A DNA stretch of 64,000 nucleotides from Desulfovibrio sp. A2. GTDB taxonomy: Bacteria; Desulfobacterota; Desulfovibrionia; Desulfovibrionales; Desulfovibrionaceae. Each line of letters begins with the position of its first letter. Within the stretch, counting starts at the first letter, position 1. The position numbers and the translations under genes were made by a program. Positions 61,976 to 64,000 of the stretch are shown here, in pieces. The stretch lies in contig NZ_AGFG01000065.1 of the NCBI RefSeq assembly GCF_000226255.1, forward strand, positions 7,503 through 71,502, written 5' to 3'. The notes under the pieces are model-generated. The model was given only the letters and a program-made list of their open reading frames with translations, did not search any database and was not told the DNA's origin.

Positions 61976-63751
61976 CTAGGCCCGCAACCGCAGATAGTTG
62001 CGGAACAACCGGCGGCTCATGCGCGACCAGGTGTCGAAGTCTGCGGTGGATTCCAGCCCGGGCACCAGCGCCTTGACCACGGGGAATTCGAGGTCTTCGC
62101 GGGTCAGTTCCACATACACGGGGGCCATGCGGTTGACGGCGAACAGCCCTTCCAGAAGCGCCAGGTTGCGCTGGGGTGATTCCAGGGTCAGGTCGGGCAG
62201 ATCTTCCAGCCTGCGTTCCGGCAGGCCGCGCACGCCGGGGCCGGAGGGGCCGCCGTTGGGGTAGGGGAAGGGGGTTTCGGTCATGGCGGAAAGCACGGCG
62301 CGGCGGCCGGAAAGGCCCGCGCCGGTGCCGCGCGCCACCTGGCCGCGCGGCCCCACCACGAAGCATTTGTAGCAGGGCACGCCGAATTCTGTGGTCAGGT
62401 CCTGGAACTGGATGTGGATGCCGCGCGCGGCGTAGTCGTCCAGCAGGGATTGCAGCCGCGCGTCGTCGGTGACCAGCCGGAAGCACTGCGAGCGGTCGTA
62501 GGGCATGGTGGCTTCGGCGTCGCGCTCGATGATTTCGGTAAGCGCGGCCACCTTGGCCTCGGCCATGATGTTGCCGGTGGCGAGGCCGGTGGAGCCGGAG
62601 GCCGAGAACAGCGCGATTTCGTCCAGATTGCAGAACAGGTAGGCCATCTGCGCGGGCACCAGCACCGGGCGCGAGCCGCCTTCGTCATCGGGGGTGTGCC
62701 CGGTGAGCCAGTACAGGGGCTGGTCCTGGTAGGGAGCTTCCAGCGGGATGGCCTGCGGGGCCAGCGCCTCACGGCCGTCGGCCAGCAGTTCGGACAGGCG
62801 GGCGCGCAGCAGCGGCTGCGGCGTGGCCCGGTCGAGCACATGCAATTGGCCGTCGATCTCCCCGACGGAGACATACGACGAGGCGCGCTCCACCATCTCC
62901 ATGGCGTACGAGGCGCGCGCATCGGCCAGGGACAGGCCGCGTCCGTAGGTGGTGCCTTCGCCCTTCAGGGTGTAGTCGAGCGCGCCGCAGCGCACGGTCA
63001 TGTCCACGTTCCAGCGGCGCAGCAGGGCGATGGGGGACAGGGACGCCTCGTGGCGCATTTCCTGGCCCGCGATGATGCCGTTTTCCACCAGCCGTTCCAG
63101 CGCGAGGGACGCCGTTTCGTGCGACGGTGGGCGTTGCCACGGGGAGGATTCCGCCGGTTCCAGCGCAAGGAAGGCGCGGATGTCGGCGGCGGTGACCACC
63201 GGACGGTCCGGGCCGTCCAGGGTTTCGGCCGGGTCGTACAGCGGGGGGATGTCCATGTCTTCGAGCTGCGGCAGCATGCGGTGGTTGTGCATGTTGTCGC
63301 GGAACACCTCGCACCAGGCGCGGTGCAGGTCGCGATCAGGCTGGGCGTGCCAGCGCAGGGCGATGTGCGGGGTGGCGGCCTCGATGGCGGCAAGGACTTC
63401 CGGCGCTGGAGAGGCATCCGCCGTGCGGATGAGGTCGGAAAGATCGGGGTTCAGCAGGCACGCCTCACGCAGCAGGGCGGCGGTGGCGGGGCGGGCGGCG
63501 CTGTCCAGGTCGTCCAGCAGGGCGGACATGCGTTCGGCCGGAAAGGCGGCGGCAAGGCGCAGTAGATGGCTGTGCAGGAATTCATCGAGGGGCGCGGCTT
63601 CCAGCCGGGCGAGGCCCTGCTCGAAGGTCATGTCCGCCGGGGGCTCGCAGGCGAAATAGCCGGTGGTGGCCTCCGTGGAGGTGTGCGTGTAGCGGTAGTG
63701 CAGGGTGGGGAGGGGGGCCGGGCTGGCCGTGGGCTTGGTCGGGTCGGGCAT
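61976..63751 (-). CDS. YcaO-family ATP-dependent cyclodehydratase/thioamidation-type protein
   Basis: 591 residues; ATG preceded by CGGAGG. The YcaO fold occupies about 300-520: KGEGTTYGRGLSLADARAS, YAMEMVERASSY, then SGSTGLATGNIMAEAKVAAL and TEIIERDAEAT (the SxGxxxG / E-rich ATP and Mg site). The N-terminal 290 residues are helical and may be a substrate-recognition region. YcaO enzymes activate amide carbonyls with ATP (azoline peptides, thioamides, S12 beta-methylthiolation). No precursor peptide, TfuA or RiPP gene is visible beside it within the window. A role like E. coli YcaO is possible. Confidence 0.88.
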   Translation of the reverse strand: MPDPTKPTASPAPLPTLHYRYTHTSTEATTGYFACEPPADMTFEQGLARLEAAPLDEFLHSHLLRLAAAFPAERMSALLDDLDSAARPATAALLREACLLNPDLSDLIRTADASPAPEVLAAIEAATPHIALRWHAQPDRDLHRAWCEVFRDNMHNHRMLPQLEDMDIPPLYDPAETLDGPDRPVVTAADIRAFLALEPAESSPWQRPPSHETASLALERLVENGIIAGQEMRHEASLSPIALLRRWNVDMTVRCGALDYTLKGEGTTYGRGLSLADARASYAMEMVERASSYVSVGEIDGQLHVLDRATPQPLLRARLSELLADGREALAPQAIPLEAPYQDQPLYWLTGHTPDDEGGSRPVLVPAQMAYLFCNLDEIALFSASGSTGLATGNIMAEAKVAALTEIIERDAEATMPYDRSQCFRLVTDDARLQSLLDDYAARGIHIQFQDLTTEFGVPCYKCFVVGPRGQVARGTGAGLSGRRAVLSAMTETPFPYPNGGPSGPGVRGLPERRLEDLPDLTLESPQRNLALLEGLFAVNRMAPVYVELTREDLEFPVVKALVPGLESTADFDTWSRMSRRLFRNYLRLRA

Positions 63752-64000
63752 TGGTCCTCCGTGAGTGTGCGTGGGGATGGCATAGCGTATGGGCGGTGGA
63801 GGGACAACCTTATTGAAAGCGGCCTCTACGAAGACAGTTGTGCCCCGTTGGCCACGCCCGATCTCGTTATGCCTCCGGCGGGCAAGGGGCCATTGAACGA
63901 TGGCCCCTTGCATCACCGCGTTCCAAGGGGCTGCGCCCCCTGGACCCCCGGCGTTTCTTGCACCGCATTCTTGCGCCGGGCAGCTTCCCTGCGGCGCTGG
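63752..64000. other. window end, no gene seen; short hairpin repeat at 63923-63943
   Basis: Upstream region of the YcaO gene. CCAAGGGGC (63923-63931) faces GCCCCCTGG (63935-63943) and is followed by ACCCCC, a G/C hairpin type I remember as frequent in Desulfovibrio intergenic DNA. No open frame with a ribosome site is visible. Confidence 0.4.

Overview
The window is about two-thirds G+C and reads as chromosome from a delta-proteobacterial sulfate reducer of the Desulfovibrio/Nitratidesulfovibrio group. That is an inference. It rests on gene content and order (a long fab-rib-leuS run as I remember it from Desulfovibrio), an outer membrane (LptE-like lipoprotein), many c-di-GMP and chemotaxis proteins, and G-rich hairpins after gene ends of a kind I remember from these genomes. 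I see no tRNA, rRNA, CRISPR array, prophage or insertion-sequence transposase.

Layout. 1-10.6 kb is signalling: a PilZ protein, a sigma-54 activator with a degenerate receiver, a Cache chemoreceptor behind a sigma-28-like promoter, and a minus-strand run HDOD > GAF/PAS > HD-GYP response regulator > MoaD-like carrier. 11-19.4 kb holds CvpA, MazG, a 464-residue unknown, two small proteins, an AI-2E-type membrane protein and a 1070-residue PAS-GAF-PAS-GGDEF-EAL protein. 19.7-41.1 kb is a nearly unbroken minus-strand housekeeping run, read from right to left: yceD, rpmF, plsX, fabH, fabG, acpP, fabF, glyA, dCMP deaminase, ribD, ribE, ribBA, ribH, nusB, leuS, lptE-like, holA, radC, acyP, lon. It covers phospholipid and fatty acid initiation, one-carbon and pyrimidine metabolism, riboflavin synthesis and core gene expression. 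rpmB diverges from its head. 41.7-50.1 kb is mostly membrane proteins (EamA, FxsA, rhomboid, ArnT-like transferase coupled to a PAP2 phosphatase, MATE) plus a thiamine-binding-type protein. 50.3-64 kb carries a DUF115 motility-associated protein, a large lipoprotein with a glycoside-hydrolase-13-like body, a ferredoxin-nitroreductase, a second chemoreceptor, a P-loop protein with a damaged Walker A motif, a gamma-glutamyltransferase and a YcaO protein.

The most unusual signal lies between genes. Five hairpin elements sit directly after stop codons in sense orientation (ribBA, ribD, fabH, nitroreductase, second chemoreceptor). They share a core containing GAGTAYACTCCC followed by a TTCCTTGCC-like tail. 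Their outer arms differ in sequence from copy to copy but stay self-complementary within each copy. In three cases the element reaches the stop codon of the gene. The fabH copy has been invaded three times by a second hairpin repeat, CCGTTAGG...CCTTACGG, also found twice after the GGDEF-EAL gene. A third family, G-rich hairpins with stems of 18-24 bp, follows lon, fabF and the YcaO gene.

Regulatory sites visible by eye: a sigma-28-like promoter before the first chemoreceptor, sigma-70-like promoters before yceD, the lipoprotein and the MATE gene, a 28-bp perfect palindrome before cvpA-mazG, and several intrinsic terminators. All coordinates, stems and motifs were read by eye. Family names come from recognising motifs, not from searches.
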